From Deinococcus peraridilitoris DSM 19664 (GTDB taxonomy: Bacteria > Deinococcota > Deinococci > Deinococcales > Deinococcaceae), in assembly GCF_000317835.1 (NCBI RefSeq), contig NC_019793.1, positions 3,450,001-3,514,000 on the forward strand: 64,000 nt of DNA. The letters run 5' to 3'. Below, piece after piece: positions 47,264-56,970 of this stretch. The notes below the pieces were generated by a model. The model did not search any database and was not told where the DNA came from. It worked only from the letters and a program-made list of their open reading frames with translations. A program made the translations under genes and the position numbers. The first letter of the stretch is position 1. The number at the start of each line of letters is the position of its first letter.

Positions 47264-47269
47264 TCCAGC

Positions 47270-48274
47270 ATGACCGCTTCGAACGCCTCCGAACCACACT
47301 ACGCGGAGCTGACCCGCGCCATCGCAGACAAGCTGCGCCGTCACCCCGGACCGATTGTGGTGCTTTCGCACGTCGATCCGGATGGAGACGCGCTGGGAAG
47401 CTGTCTCGGTCTCGTGCGCGCCCTGCGCAGCCTGGGCCACGACGCGCGGATGTACATGCGCGTTCCGCGCTATCTGGGATATTTCCTGGCCGAAGGCGAA
47501 GCGCAGGAGGCCCTGGGCGCCTGGCCCGAGGGGGCACTGCTGGTGGTGCTGGATGTCGACAACAACGACACCGGGCGGGTCGCGGGAGCTGACCTGGCTT
47601 CCTTCACGGGTCAGGTCATCAATGTCGATCACCACGGCACGAACAAACGCCGGGCCGACCTCGGACTGGTCGACCCGACTAAGGCGGCCACCGCCCTGAT
47701 GGTCAAGGACCTGATCGAGGCGCTGGGCGTGCCCTGGACCCCAGAGACCGCCACGCCAGTCCTGCTGGGCATCAACACCGACACCGGTTCGTTCCGGTTT
47801 TCCAATACCACGCCCGAGGTGCTGCGCGCGGGCGCCGATCTGGTCGAGCACGGCGCGCAGCTGGCCTGGATCAACGAGATGCTCGCCCAGCAGCCCCGCG
47901 CCTACTTCGCCCTGCTCGAACTGGTACTGGGCAGCATGGAGTTTCTGATGGACGGCCGGGTGGTCACGGCGCGCGTCGACGAGGCCATGCTGCACCGCAC
48001 GCAGTCGAGCTGGGACGACGTGGAGTCATATGTCAGTACCATCCGCTCGGCCGAGGGAACCGAGCTGGCCTGCCTGTTCAAGGATTACGGTGAGCGCGTC
48101 AAGCTGTCGCTGCGCTCACGAGGGCGGGTGAGTGCTCAGAACATCGCCGTGGCCTGTGGTGGCGGTGGCCACGTGGCCGCTGCGGGCGCGACGGTGACGG
48201 GTTCGTACGCGCAGGTGCGGACCAGGTTCGAGGAGGAAGCGCGGCGCGAGTTCGAGCGAGTCGGTCTGATCTGA
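47270..48274 (+). CDS. DHH/DHHA1 phosphodiesterase, NrnA-type oligoribonuclease / pAp phosphatase
   Basis: Degrades very short RNA (nanoRNA) and removes the 3'-phosphate from pAp; some relatives cut c-di-AMP or pGpG. The DHH domain shows VVLSHVDPDGDALGSCLGLV and the naming motif in VINVDHHGTNKRR. NTDTGSFRFSNT adds further metal ligands. The C-terminal DHHA1 domain ends with CGGGGHVAAAGATV, the substrate-binding glycine block. At 334 residues it is full length. Cytosolic; no membrane or sensor part, so not GdpP. Confidence 0.92.
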   Translation: MTASNASEPHYAELTRAIADKLRRHPGPIVVLSHVDPDGDALGSCLGLVRALRSLGHDARMYMRVPRYLGYFLAEGEAQEALGAWPEGALLVVLDVDNNDTGRVAGADLASFTGQVINVDHHGTNKRRADLGLVDPTKAATALMVKDLIEALGVPWTPETATPVLLGINTDTGSFRFSNTTPEVLRAGADLVEHGAQLAWINEMLAQQPRAYFALLELVLGSMEFLMDGRVVTARVDEAMLHRTQSSWDDVESYVSTIRSAEGTELACLFKDYGERVKLSLRSRGRVSAQNIAVACGGGGHVAAAGATVTGSYAQVRTRFEEEARREFERVGLI

Positions 48275-48301
48275 GGCCCCCGTGTCAGGCCGGACCGGGC
48301 T

Positions 48302-49207
48302 TCATGCTCCTTCACGGCAAGCCTCCAGCAGCTTTCCGGTGGCCTGGAGGGCTGTCGGACCGAGCGGGCTGCGCTCCAGGCCGAGCAGGGAGGCCAGGCG
48401 CTCGCGTCTGCTGGTGCTGAGGTGATTCCAGCCCACCAGGTCCGCGCGGTGTGTGCGCGCGGCCTCATCGCGCAGCAGGCGCACCGCGCCATCAAAATAC
48501 CCAGCCTGAAACGCGGCCCGGGCGCGCCGTTCCTGCTCCACGAGACCCAGGCCGCGCGATGCCAGCAGCACCCTGCGCGCTTCGTCCTCTCCTGCGAAGC
48601 CGTAAAGTGACTCCAGGTGGTATACGGCTCGGGGAAACTTCAGCCCGGCCACCGCGCGCCAGGCGTGCGGAAGACGGATTTCGAATTCGGGCCACGCGTG
48701 CAGCCAGGTCAGCAGCGCCGGATACAGAAACGTCAGGGCCACCTCGCGCGCGATCACCAGACACTGCAGCTGACCTGCCACGCCCTGGCCGGGTCCGGTG
48801 AATTCGCGCTGCGCCTGCTCCAGCGCCGAGCGGGCGCTGTTGAGCAGGTCGGAGCGGTACGCGGCCCTTTTTTCATCTGAGAGTCCCCAGAGCGTCTTCT
48901 GGATGCGGGCGAAGTAGCCGGTGGGGTCGTAGGCGACGCGGGAGGTGGCGAGCAAGCCCAGCGGCGCCTGCTCACGGGCCGTGTCCCAGTCGCGCCACGC
49001 TTCGAGCTGCTCGTAAGGAAAACGTTCCTGGGTCAGGCCGGCGCGGGTTTCCGTGTGGTGGGACAGCAGACCCCGCTCGAAGGTCACGATGGTCGGGACG
49101 CTGCCACTCCAGGCATTTTCGGTGGCAAAGCTTCCCGCCCAGGCGACTGCCCGCACTTTGCGCTCGGTGACCAGCCGCTCCAGGATCCGCGCGGGTTCAG
49201 CGGGCAT
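48302..49207 (-). CDS. Protein of unknown function with a degenerate nucleotidyltransferase-like start
   Basis: A 301-residue protein. Residues 10-45 ([21 protein letters not shown]) look like the first helix and GS loop of small nucleotidyltransferases, but the following Asp-x-Asp pair is not there ([11 protein letters not shown]). The rest is largely helical. No family is assigned with confidence. The ATG at 49207 and an adjacent in-frame TTG at 49210 are both possible; GAGGA lies about 10 bases upstream. Confidence 0.62.
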   Translation of the reverse strand: MPAEPARILERLVTERKVRAVAWAGSFATENAWSGSVPTIVTFERGLLSHHTETRAGLTQERFPYEQLEAWRDWDTAREQAPLGLLATSRVAYDPTGYFARIQKTLWGLSDEKRAAYRSDLLNSARSALEQAQREFTGPGQGVAGQLQCLVIAREVALTFLYPALLTWLHAWPEFEIRLPHAWRAVAGLKFPRAVYHLESLYGFAGEDEARRVLLASRGLGLVEQERRARAAFQAGYFDGAVRLLRDEAARTHRADLVGWNHLSTSRRERLASLLGLERSPLGPTALQATGKLLEACREGA

Positions 49208-49288
49208 CAACGAGGATCCTCGCGCGTGAAATCGGGGAAGGCGTGAGATCTGGCACCAGGGCGACGGGTCTCACGCACTGCGGGAAGC

Positions 49289-51088
49289 TTACAGGCCAAG
49301 CCAGTCACTCGCCTGCTGTTCGACTTCTTCGGGCGCCTCGGCCTGCATGACCTCGTCCTTGCGGGTGGCGTACGCGGGAAAAGGAAAGGTGACCATCACC
49401 GGCGTGGGCACTTCGGGCTGCTGCAAAATCATGGTGCCCGGCTGCAGAATTGCGGCGCGCAGACGGTAGGTCGCGGGCAGGAAGCGGTATTCGGGCCGCT
49501 CGGCTTCGGCAGGATCGAGGCGGCCCACGACGCGGATGGCGGCGTTGCTGGTAATGCGCCGCTCGACCTCCGAAGCCGTCTGCTGTGCACCGATCAAGAT
49601 GATGCCCATCGAGCGTCCGCGTTCGGCGATGTCGAGCAGCACCTCCTTGATCGGGCTGTCCCCGTCACGCGGCGCGTACTTGTTCAGTTCGTCGAGCACC
49701 ACAAATACGTAGGGCTTGCGTCCCGAACGCTCCTTCTTGTCGAACAGCTCGCGCAGCACCACGCCTACCACGAACATCTGCGCGTGCGGGTGCAGCTGAT
49801 GAATGTCGACCACGCTGAGCTGTACGCCCGGCCTTAGCACATCAGGCCGAAAGCGCGCGGCCTGCTCTGCGCTCAGGTCGCCGCGCACGAGCGGGGAGAG
49901 GTGCTTTTGCACGCCGCGCAGGCGGCGTACGAAGGCTTGCAGGGTGCCCTGGTTCTGCTTGGCGACCCACTTGGGATCGCCCGCGCCGTCGCTCTGCTCG
50001 AGCAACTTGTATTCGATGTACGACACCAGCTGTTCGAAGCTGGTCAGGCGCGTCTTGCCCATCTCGTCGAAGCCCAGGCCGAGTTCGATGGCCTGAAATT
50101 CATCCTGCTCGTTCCAGTCGTCGACCGTGAGGTAAGGCTTGTTTGGCTCGCTCATGGCCAACCGGTAGAGTTTTTCCTCCAGCCCGGAAATGACGAAGCC
50201 GAGGTTGAGGCTCGCTTCCCGGTCCGAGAAGCAGTACGGCAGCAGGCGCTTGAGACAGAATTCGCGCAGCGTCCACAGGTATGGCGTGACACCCTGCGCG
50301 CGCTGTTCGACGTGCGGTACTACGGCGTCCCCGCCGCCTGGATGAGGCGGGGCGAGGAACTGCACGTCGGTGAACGGAGTGCGTGGAAGCCCCAGCGCCC
50401 GGTAGCGGTCGCCGCTCTGAGCGCGGGCGGCCATCACCTTGCCTTCTTTTTCGCTCAGCTTGGCGTTGGGCAGGTCCAGAAAGAACAGATCCTCGCCCTT
50501 CACGTTGAAGATCAGGGCTTTGGTGTTGCCGCGTTCGGTTCCCAGCGCCTGGGAGTTGAAAATCGAGTACAGCAGAAACAGTGCATAGCTGGTCTTGGTG
50601 GCCACTCCCGACACGCCCGAGATGTTCACGTGCGCGCCCTGCGAACCGTTGAGGAAATCGAAGTTGAGCGCGACGGGCTGGCCGGAGCGCAGCAGGCCCG
50701 CCGGAAGCTGCGACTTCATGCCGTCCTGGTACAGGGCGCGGGCCAGATCCTCGTCCTGCGCGTGAAAGACCCGGTCGCCGGGCTGCGGTGGTACGAAGTC
50801 CTCGGGATCGACGCGGGTCACCAGCACGTGCGCGGTGTAGCTGGTGTTGGCGGGCAAAAAGCCGTTCACGACTTCTTCGACGTCACTCTCGAAGCTGACG
50901 CCTTCGTGGATTTTGCGCACAGCGTCCACTACCCCATAAAAGGCCACGCTGGAGCCGTCTGGCTTTCTGGTGCGTGCCACGATGAGATCGTCGAGCTGAA
51001 CGCTGGCGCCCGCCACCACCGAGAACCAGAACTGCAGTGGTGTGGCTTCCTGGGTGCCGAGAATCATGCCAACCGGAGTTCCGCTCAC
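49289..51088 (-). CDS. herA: HerA-type hexameric DNA translocase/helicase
   Basis: An FtsK/HerA-family ATPase that works with NurA to resect DNA ends. The N-terminal part is the HAS-barrel region (about residues 1-140). Walker A is [10 protein letters not shown] at 158-167, and the Walker B strand is [12 protein letters not shown] at about residue 450. [20 protein letters not shown] holds the sensor and arginine-finger-type residues. At 599 residues it matches the Deinococcus HerA described in the literature. Its ATG overlaps the nurA stop as ATGA, so the pair is coupled. Confidence 0.92.
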   Translation of the reverse strand: MSGTPVGMILGTQEATPLQFWFSVVAGASVQLDDLIVARTRKPDGSSVAFYGVVDAVRKIHEGVSFESDVEEVVNGFLPANTSYTAHVLVTRVDPEDFVPPQPGDRVFHAQDEDLARALYQDGMKSQLPAGLLRSGQPVALNFDFLNGSQGAHVNISGVSGVATKTSYALFLLYSIFNSQALGTERGNTKALIFNVKGEDLFFLDLPNAKLSEKEGKVMAARAQSGDRYRALGLPRTPFTDVQFLAPPHPGGGDAVVPHVEQRAQGVTPYLWTLREFCLKRLLPYCFSDREASLNLGFVISGLEEKLYRLAMSEPNKPYLTVDDWNEQDEFQAIELGLGFDEMGKTRLTSFEQLVSYIEYKLLEQSDGAGDPKWVAKQNQGTLQAFVRRLRGVQKHLSPLVRGDLSAEQAARFRPDVLRPGVQLSVVDIHQLHPHAQMFVVGVVLRELFDKKERSGRKPYVFVVLDELNKYAPRDGDSPIKEVLLDIAERGRSMGIILIGAQQTASEVERRITSNAAIRVVGRLDPAEAERPEYRFLPATYRLRAAILQPGTMILQQPEVPTPVMVTFPFPAYATRKDEVMQAEAPEEVEQQASDWLGL

Positions 51089-52116
51089 GCCACGCCTCCG
51101 AGCGGCTGACCGAGTTCCTGGGCGATGTGCGCGCGAATACGCCGCATCACGAGCGAAGCGTCACCCATCGCACGTCCCATTGCCTGCTCCAGCGCCCGGG
51201 TCGGAATCAGATTCTGCGGCGCACGCGGGTCCTTGTGGGCCTTGGAGGCGAGCTTGCACAGCAAGTCGCCGCTCAGGTCGGCAATGGCGCGTACGATGTT
51301 GGGCAGCTCGGTGTTGTCACCCGCGTGCATCTCCAGCCGCATTACACCCGCGTAGGGATGCTGGTAGAACTCGGCGTCACACAGGCGCACATACCAGGTG
51401 AAGCGCGCTTCGCCGGAGCCGTCATAGCGAAAGTAGAGAATCGGGCTGCGCTCGCCGGGGCGCAGTTCGGAGAGCAGATAGGCACGGTCGGCGCTGACGT
51501 ACAGGGTCTGCATGGTCTTCACGCATCCGACCACCGCGCCACCGCCGAAGCCGGGGCGCACCGGGCCATCTTGCAAGGTGAGTGCAGCGAGATCTTCCTC
51601 GTCGTCGTCCTCGCTCCACGGTACCTGTGACGCGAAGGCGTGCGAGAGTTTCTGCTCCTCACGCAGCATCAGGGACTGGATTTTCTGGGCGGGCGCACTC
51701 TGGGTGTTGCCTTCGGCGTTCTCCACCCGGTAGAGCAGCTCTCCGGTGTGGGGGTTGCGGGGAATCAGGCGCGCGCCCTCGGCCTTGACGTCCCCGCACA
51801 GCGCCAGTATCCGGCTGGCGCGGACGTGCTGCAATTGCGCTTCACGCCGTCCGTGTGGATCCAGCTCGACAGCGCCCACCACGTAGGCGCCATAGCCACC
51901 AAACAGTGGCGCTGCACCGTTCTCGACCAGCAGGCGGGCTTCCATGCGGGGTTTGCCGTCCACCACATAGACCGTGTGCAGATTCTGCGGAATCGTGCGG
52001 CGCGCCAGCCGTTCCCAGCGGTTCGACTCGATATCGATCACGTCCCCCTTGAAAGCGTTCAGGCTCATCTGAGGATCAAGGGTGTCGATGGGCCAGGGGT
52101 CGAGGCGAATCCGCAT
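51085..52116 (-). CDS. nurA: NurA-domain nuclease
   Basis: A single-strand endonuclease and 5'-3' exonuclease that forms a complex with HerA for double-strand-break end processing. Metal-binding acids are seen in [15 protein letters not shown] at about residue 50 and in later Asp/Glu blocks such as [11 protein letters not shown]. At 343 residues it has the size of the bacterial NurA. The ATG at 52116 is six bases from TAACAT. It is first in the nurA-herA operon, the same order as in D. radiodurans. NurA-HerA pairs are also found in some phage-defence loci, but the flanks here are housekeeping genes. Confidence 0.9.
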   Translation of the reverse strand: MRIRLDPWPIDTLDPQMSLNAFKGDVIDIESNRWERLARRTIPQNLHTVYVVDGKPRMEARLLVENGAAPLFGGYGAYVVGAVELDPHGRREAQLQHVRASRILALCGDVKAEGARLIPRNPHTGELLYRVENAEGNTQSAPAQKIQSLMLREEQKLSHAFASQVPWSEDDDEEDLAALTLQDGPVRPGFGGGAVVGCVKTMQTLYVSADRAYLLSELRPGERSPILYFRYDGSGEARFTWYVRLCDAEFYQHPYAGVMRLEMHAGDNTELPNIVRAIADLSGDLLCKLASKAHKDPRAPQNLIPTRALEQAMGRAMGDASLVMRRIRAHIAQELGQPLGGVA

Positions 52117-52122
52117 GCAGCC

Positions 52123-52128
52123 ATGTTA
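52123..52128 (-). promoter_or_regulatory. -10 element of leaderless nurA-herA
   Basis: TAACAT on the minus strand, six bases before the ATG at 52116. Confidence 0.58.
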
Positions 52129-52182
52129 GCTCAAGGGTCCAGTTCGGCAGTTGAAGGAGACGGAAATCTGATGCGTGAAGTG

Positions 52183-52216
52183 AGCAGAGGACCGCCCGGT
52201 TGGGCGGTCCTCTGCT
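52183..52216 (-). terminator. Hairpin after the small secreted-protein gene
   Basis: Perfect 15-bp stem AGCAGAGGACCGCCC (52183-52197) with 52202-52216, four-base loop. No clear T-run. Confidence 0.68.
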
Positions 52217-52230
52217 CTTCTGGGGTGGAT

Positions 52231-52686
52231 TTACCTGAAATTGACGCCGAGTTTGAAGCCCGGAATAGCGTAGCCGATCAGGCCGCCCCCACCGCTGCCA
52301 GTCACGAAGGCCGGACCGATGTTGGCTTCACCAAAGAGGCTCACGCCATTCTGAAAGTTGTATTCGACCACACCCAGGATGTTGGGACGAACCAGCAAAG
52401 CGCCCGCGCCGCCCGCGCTGATGAAGCCCAGGTCGGTCCCGAAACCGTAGCGCGACTTCCAGGCGCCGTCGTTGCTGAGGTTGCCTCCCGGCAGGATGAT
52501 CGCCGCGTTACCGGTCACGATCAGCGCACCGCCAAGCGCCAGGGGCACGCCCACACCGAACCGTGATGCGAAATTTCCGTTGTCCACCGTGTACTGGGCA
52601 CCCAGCGTGTAGAGGCCAAAGTAGCCTTCAGCTGACGCCATCGACACCATGCCGGCGAATGCGAGAGCCATAAAAGTTTTCTTCAT
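52231..52686 (-). CDS. Secreted small beta-rich protein, possibly outer-membrane
   Basis: A 151-residue protein with a signal peptide (MKKTFMALAFAGMVSMASAE). The mature part alternates hydrophobic and polar residues and is Gly-rich (FGVGVPLALGGALIVTGNAA, SLFGEANIGPAFVTGSGGGG). It ends in aromatic/basic FKLGVNFR, as in small outer-membrane barrels or surface beta proteins. GGAGG lies five bases before the ATG at 52686. The frame stays open far upstream but that part lacks any signal or conserved block. No named family. Confidence 0.75.
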   Translation of the reverse strand: MKKTFMALAFAGMVSMASAEGYFGLYTLGAQYTVDNGNFASRFGVGVPLALGGALIVTGNAAIILPGGNLSNDGAWKSRYGFGTDLGFISAGGAGALLVRPNILGVVEYNFQNGVSLFGEANIGPAFVTGSGGGGLIGYAIPGFKLGVNFR

Positions 52687-52760
52687 GAGAACCTCCGCGG
52701 GAACGATAGCATGGCGCTGAGCCGAGGCGACCAGCAAATGGGGCCCGGCCCCGCGAAGAG

Positions 52761-52808
52761 TGCAAGAGGAGGGCGCGGACGCCATGGCGTCCGCGCCCTC
52801 CTCTTGCA
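52761..52808. repeat. 48-bp perfect palindrome
   Basis: Bases 52761-52783 and 52786-52808 are exact inverse copies around a central AT, so the whole is self-complementary with no loop. It lies three bases past the stop of the 65-residue protein gene. It may act as its terminator, though no T-run follows. Confidence 0.85.
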
Positions 52809-52811
52809 GCC

Positions 52812-53009
52812 TCAATCCAGCAGTTCCGGAAAGTTGAGCTGCATTTCGTTCCAGGTCAGCAGCCGCATGCTGCCGTCCGCTTCGTCGAACAACCAGAAAC
52901 GCGGCACGCTGTCCTTGTAGATCACGCTGCCGTCGTTGGCGATCAGGGCGCGTGCACATTTTTTCAGGTGAGTCTGGCACTCCTCGCCATCCAGCACGAG
53001 TTCTTTCAC
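52812..53009 (-). CDS. Small protein of unknown function
   Basis: A 65-residue acidic protein (VKELVLDGEECQTHLKKCAR, ending MQLNFPELLD) with two Cys. AAGGAG lies six bases before the GTG at 53009, good support for the start. No family recognised. The 48-bp palindrome follows at once. Confidence 0.68.
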   Translation of the reverse strand: MKELVLDGEECQTHLKKCARALIANDGSVIYKDSVPRFWLFDEADGSMRLLTWNEMQLNFPELLD

Positions 53010-53200
53010 GACATTCTCCTTGACACCTCAGGGCGCCTCACGCCTTCCAGCATACTCCAGGACATCCTGACAATTATGGGTATCTTCATGTTCTGTGCCC
53101 GCTGCGCGCTCGCGCCGGGGCGAATAATAGGCCGCGCCGCCCTGGCTTGGGTGAGAATGCAGGTCGGCTTGCTCTTCAGGTCCACGCCGAACGCTGGAGC
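53010..53200. other. Intergenic region between divergent genes
   Basis: About 190 bases upstream of the 65-residue gene and the KdpD-like gene. No coding frame is convincing and I see no structured element. Confidence 0.4.
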
Positions 53201-53228
53201 TTGTGCTGAGACGGGCCAGCGTTACAAT
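53201..53228 (+). promoter_or_regulatory. Promoter of the KdpD-N-like gene
   Basis: -35 TTGTGC (53201-53206), 16-bp spacer, -10 TACAAT (53223-53228), then seven bases to the ATG at 53236, a near-leaderless transcript. Confidence 0.6.
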
Positions 53229-53235
53229 AGCGGGC

Positions 53236-54339
53236 ATGGCCGAGCCAGACGAGGCGAGCCCGCTCACTCAGCAGACCCCCGATGAAAACGCGGCCCGCCC
53301 GCGCGGTCGCCACAAGATCTATGTCGGTATGGCCAGCGGGGTCGGAAAAACCTACCGTGCCCTGCAGGATCTTCACGAGCTGCTGGCCGCAGGGCGCCGG
53401 GTGATGATCGGGGTGCTGGAGACACACGGCCGACGTGAAACCCAGGACGTCGCGTACGCGCTGCCGTCCTTTCCACGTCGTGAAGTGGAATTCAAAGGGG
53501 CGGTGTTGAGTGAAATGGACTTGGGAGGGCTGTTGCACCTCCGCCCCGAAGTGGTTCTCGTCGACGACCTGGCGCACACCAATGCGCCCGGCAGCGCTCA
53601 CGCGAGGCGGTATGAGGATGTCGAAGACCTGCTGGCGGCCGGCATCGACGTTGTTTCTACCGTGAATATCCAGCACCTCGAAAGCCTCAACGACCTGATC
53701 GCGCGTTTGACCGGCGTGCGCGTGAAGGACCGCCTGCCCGACAAGGTGCTGCAGGAAGCCGACGAGGTGGTGCTGGTGGACGTCAGTCCACAGACCCTGC
53801 AACACCGCCTGCGTGCCGGAAAAATCTATTCCCCTGACAAGGTCGACGCCGCGCTCAAGAACTTTTTTACCGAAAGCACCTTGACGACGCTGCGTGAACT
53901 GGCGCTGCGGCAGGTCGCGGACGCCGTGCAGGGTGAGGATCAAGACAACGGCGGTGTCAAGGAGCGCATTCTGGTCGCCTGCGCCCTGGAGCCCGAATCG
54001 GGCCGGCTGATCCGCCGGGGCGGGCGCATTGCCAGTCGGCTCGGCGGGGAACTTGACGTGGTCTTCGTGAGTTCAGGGAAGCCCGATGCCCAGGGCGAGC
54101 AGCTCCTGCAGTTTTTTCAGGACACCACCGAGGCACTGGGAGGCCACTTCAAGGTCATTCCCAGCCAGGGAAACATCGGACGCACCCTGGTGCAGTATGT
54201 CGAGGCAAATCACATCACCCAGGTGGTGATCGGTGAGAGCAGCCGTTCCCGCTGGGAGGAATTTTTGCGCGGTTCGATCGTACATACGGTGCTGCGCCAC
54301 ACCCGCAACGTGGATGTTTACGTCCTGACACGCGAATAG
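53236..54339 (+). CDS. KdpD N-terminal domain plus universal-stress domain, no histidine kinase
   Basis: Looks like the cytosolic sensor half of the potassium sensor KdpD. Residues about 20-235 are the KdpD domain: Walker A GMASGVGKTYRALQDL, GVLETHGRRETQ, Walker B VVLVDDLAHTNAPGS, and TVNIQHLESLND. Residues about 245-367 are a UspA-type domain (RILVACALEPES, ending VIGESSRSRWEEFLRGSIVH). The membrane, GAF and kinase parts of full KdpD are missing. In other bacteria such proteins bind c-di-AMP or partner a separate kinase. No kdpFABC or kdpE is nearby. Confidence 0.88.
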   Translation: MAEPDEASPLTQQTPDENAARPRGRHKIYVGMASGVGKTYRALQDLHELLAAGRRVMIGVLETHGRRETQDVAYALPSFPRREVEFKGAVLSEMDLGGLLHLRPEVVLVDDLAHTNAPGSAHARRYEDVEDLLAAGIDVVSTVNIQHLESLNDLIARLTGVRVKDRLPDKVLQEADEVVLVDVSPQTLQHRLRAGKIYSPDKVDAALKNFFTESTLTTLRELALRQVADAVQGEDQDNGGVKERILVACALEPESGRLIRRGGRIASRLGGELDVVFVSSGKPDAQGEQLLQFFQDTTEALGGHFKVIPSQGNIGRTLVQYVEANHITQVVIGESSRSRWEEFLRGSIVHTVLRHTRNVDVYVLTRE

Positions 54340-54453
54340 CGTCCGATGGCCACAAAGTCACCGGGCACGACGAAGCTGTTTCATGTCATGGGGGAGTGGT
54401 TCTACTTGCCCGCCGGGCGTTTCCCGAAGGCTTGGTCTCGAAGGCCTGGGCTC

Positions 54454-54723
54454 TCAGCTGTCACTCGTGCCGGTGACTCCGCCTCGCGGACCCGACACCA
54501 GGCCTTCCACGGTCGCCTCTTCACGGGCACGCTGTTCAAGCGAGGCCTGGTCGGGCTCAGCGCTGACAGAAGCACCCTGCTGCAAGTTGCTGTACCGCTC
54601 GGTCGAGGGAGCCGCGTCCCGCGCGCCCGAGATGCCGTCGAGGCTCCGGTCCTGGTGTTCGGGTGTGTCCTCGCTGATGCCGCGCAAACCTCCCGTGGCC
54701 ATCATTCCAGTGTCCTCAGTCAT
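54454..54723 (-). CDS. Acidic, probably disordered protein of unknown function
   Basis: An 89-residue protein (MTEDTGMMATGGLRGISEDT) rich in Glu, Asp, Ser, Thr and Gly and almost without large hydrophobics. That composition suggests an intrinsically disordered, perhaps desiccation- or stress-related protein, which is inference only. GGAGG lies four bases before the ATG. A plus-strand frame over the same bases has poor coding character. Confidence 0.6.
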   Translation of the reverse strand: MTEDTGMMATGGLRGISEDTPEHQDRSLDGISGARDAAPSTERYSNLQQGASVSAEPDQASLEQRAREEATVEGLVSGPRGGVTGTSDS

Positions 54724-54849
54724 CGCTCCTCCGTAATTTGCTCTTCAGCCTCTTCAGCTTAGAAGCGGTGTCATGCGGAGGCCCTGAGGAACAGCGCAGG
54801 GAGGCTTCATCATCGCAAGCGCGCCAGGCGCCGCCCGATGCGGCCCCGG

Positions 54850-56970
54850 TCACGCTCCACGGATACGTTCGAGCAGGTGCGTGTGACGCACTTCGCGCTG
54901 ACGCGACGCGGCAATGGCCCAGGCCCGCTCGGAGCCGACCGCCAGGAAACGCTCGCTGGCCCGTGTCAGGGCCGTGTAGGCCAGATTGCGCGACAGCATG
55001 TTCGCGTGGGCCTCGTGCAAGACGCCCAGCACGGTCTTCCACTCGCTGCCTTGCGCGCGGTGTACGGTCAGCGCGTAGCCCAGCTGCAGATTCCACAGCT
55101 CGGCGCCGGACAGTTCGACGATATTGCCCTCGAAGTCCACCTGAACTTTCCCGCCGCCTTCTGCGAGCACCAGGCCGAGCGTTCCATTGAACACCTCATT
55201 CTGGTAATCGTTCTTGGTCTGCACCACGTAGTCGCCTGCGCGCACTTCGAACTCGCCGATGCGCGTGCCGCCCGAGCCGGGATTGAACAGGCTCTGCAGG
55301 GCGTGGTTGAGCATTTCCACGCCCAGCGGGCCCTTGCGCATAGGGGAGAGGACCTGTACCATCGACGGCCCGCCCAGTTCGCGCACCAGCAAAGCCACCC
55401 GGCGCGCGCCCACGTCGCTTTCGACCTCGATGTGGCGCAAAGCCGCAGGCCCGAAGACGGGCGGCTGACCACCCAGCAACCCGTGGGCGGCAGTCACAAT
55501 CGGACTTTCGGCCGCCTGACGGTAAATTTGCTGCAGGCGCACGGTGGGCGCGATCTGGGTCAGCGCGAGGAGGGGCAGGCCTGCATCGACGGGCGGCAGC
55601 TGATCAGCGTCCCCCACGAGCAGTACGCGCGTGCCCGGCCCAAGGGCACTGAGCAGGGCCAACAGCAACGCGTCGCCGCACATGCTGACCTCGTCCACGA
55701 TGATCAGGTCGTAGAGCAGTGGCTCGATGGGCCCGAAGCGAAAACCGTCCGGGCCATACCCGAGGAGCCGGTGAATGGTGCTGGCAGTTCTGCCCGTCAC
55801 TTCGCCCAGCCGGCGCGCCGCCTTGCCGGTTGGCGCGCACAGGCCGACTTCCAGCCCGAGCTTCTCGGCCAGATCGGCCACGGCCCGCGTGGTGGTGCTC
55901 TTGCCGGTGCCCGGTCCGCCCGTCAGCACCACCAGCCGGTTTTCTTCCAGTAACTGCAAGATTTCGGCCTGCTGGGCACTGAGCCCGCGGGCGTCCTTTT
56001 TCGTGACGGTCCATTCGTCGCTGGGCGGCGTGGCCAGCAGCGTGCGGATGGTGCTCGCGAGCTTCTTTTCGGCGCGCAGCACGCTCGGAAGGTAGATACG
56101 CCCGTCATCGTCGATGACCCGTCCGAGTTCGCTGGCGCTTTCCAGGGCAAATTCGGCCTGCAGCGGCGAGACCCGCGCGTAGTGGACGAGCCCCCTGAGC
56201 GCGCGTTCGTGCGGCAGGTAGGTGTGCCCACCCGCCAGCTGGGCCTGCTGCAGGGCATAGACCGCCGCGGCCGTCAGTCGTCGCGGGTCGTCGCGTTGGA
56301 TTCCCTGCTTCTCGGCGAGCTTGTCGGCGGTGAGAAAGCCGATGCCTTCGATTTCCGTGAGCGCGTAAATATCCGAATTGAGGTGATCCAGGGCGTTCGA
56401 GCCGAAGTGCTTCACGGCGCGCTGGGCCTGCGAGATGCTGAGTCCCAGACCTTGCAGCCCTGCGATCAGGCGACGCTCGCCTCCCGCTTCTTCCCAGCTC
56501 TGCACGATTTTGTGCAGGGTGCTGCGGGTCACGCCGGGCACCGACAGCAGCCGTTCGGGGTCCTCACTGAGAATGTCCAAGGCGTCGGCACCGAAATGCT
56601 GCGCGATGCGTCCTGCCAGCACTTTGCCGACTCCGGCGACGCGCGCTTCCAGGTAGGCCGCGACACCCTCTTCGTTGAGCGCCACGGGCACGTCGTCCAG
56701 CAGCAGCAGCTGAATGCGGTACTGATACCCGTATTCGCGGTGCTCTTCGAGGGTAACCTCGGCGTTGAAGGTGTCACCGGACTCCAGCGGGGGCACCATT
56801 CCGACCAGGGTGGCGTCGTTGTCCCGGCCTTCTTCGTTTTCGATGGTTGCCGAGAGCACGGCAAAGCCGCTGTCAGCACGGAAGCGCACTTTGTTCACGC
56901 TGCCACGCACCCGCAGATGCTGAGCGGATGGAGCGTCGGGGTTCGAGGTGAGCGGAGAATCTGGGGTCAC
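54850..56970 (-). CDS. recD2: RecD2 DNA helicase
   Basis: A 5'-3' superfamily 1B helicase that acts without RecBC; known from D. radiodurans to help in recombination repair. The N-terminal extension (about residues 1-190) carries an OB-like part and helix-hairpin-helix turns (YLEARVAGVGKVLAGRIA, VPGVTRSTLHKI). The motor has Walker A LTGGPGTGKSTTTRA at about residue 345, Walker B IIVDEVSMCGDALLL, and the later motif LTVHRAQGSEWKTV. ALTRASERFLAVGS is motif VI. At 706 residues it matches RecD2. GTG at 56970 is the likely start. Confidence 0.95.
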   Translation of the reverse strand: MTPDSPLTSNPDAPSAQHLRVRGSVNKVRFRADSGFAVLSATIENEEGRDNDATLVGMVPPLESGDTFNAEVTLEEHREYGYQYRIQLLLLDDVPVALNEEGVAAYLEARVAGVGKVLAGRIAQHFGADALDILSEDPERLLSVPGVTRSTLHKIVQSWEEAGGERRLIAGLQGLGLSISQAQRAVKHFGSNALDHLNSDIYALTEIEGIGFLTADKLAEKQGIQRDDPRRLTAAAVYALQQAQLAGGHTYLPHERALRGLVHYARVSPLQAEFALESASELGRVIDDDGRIYLPSVLRAEKKLASTIRTLLATPPSDEWTVTKKDARGLSAQQAEILQLLEENRLVVLTGGPGTGKSTTTRAVADLAEKLGLEVGLCAPTGKAARRLGEVTGRTASTIHRLLGYGPDGFRFGPIEPLLYDLIIVDEVSMCGDALLLALLSALGPGTRVLLVGDADQLPPVDAGLPLLALTQIAPTVRLQQIYRQAAESPIVTAAHGLLGGQPPVFGPAALRHIEVESDVGARRVALLVRELGGPSMVQVLSPMRKGPLGVEMLNHALQSLFNPGSGGTRIGEFEVRAGDYVVQTKNDYQNEVFNGTLGLVLAEGGGKVQVDFEGNIVELSGAELWNLQLGYALTVHRAQGSEWKTVLGVLHEAHANMLSRNLAYTALTRASERFLAVGSERAWAIAASRQREVRHTHLLERIRGA

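Noticed and set aside
49901..51109. 402-codon plus-strand frame over herA
   Set aside because: Antisense shadow; the Walker motifs are on the minus strand.
49289..52116. nurA-herA as a phage-defence island
   Set aside because: Some defence systems use HerA with a nuclease, but the order and sizes match the housekeeping Deinococcus pair and no integrase, restriction or toxin gene is near.
54838..55953. 371-codon plus-strand frame over recD2
   Set aside because: Antisense shadow of RecD2.
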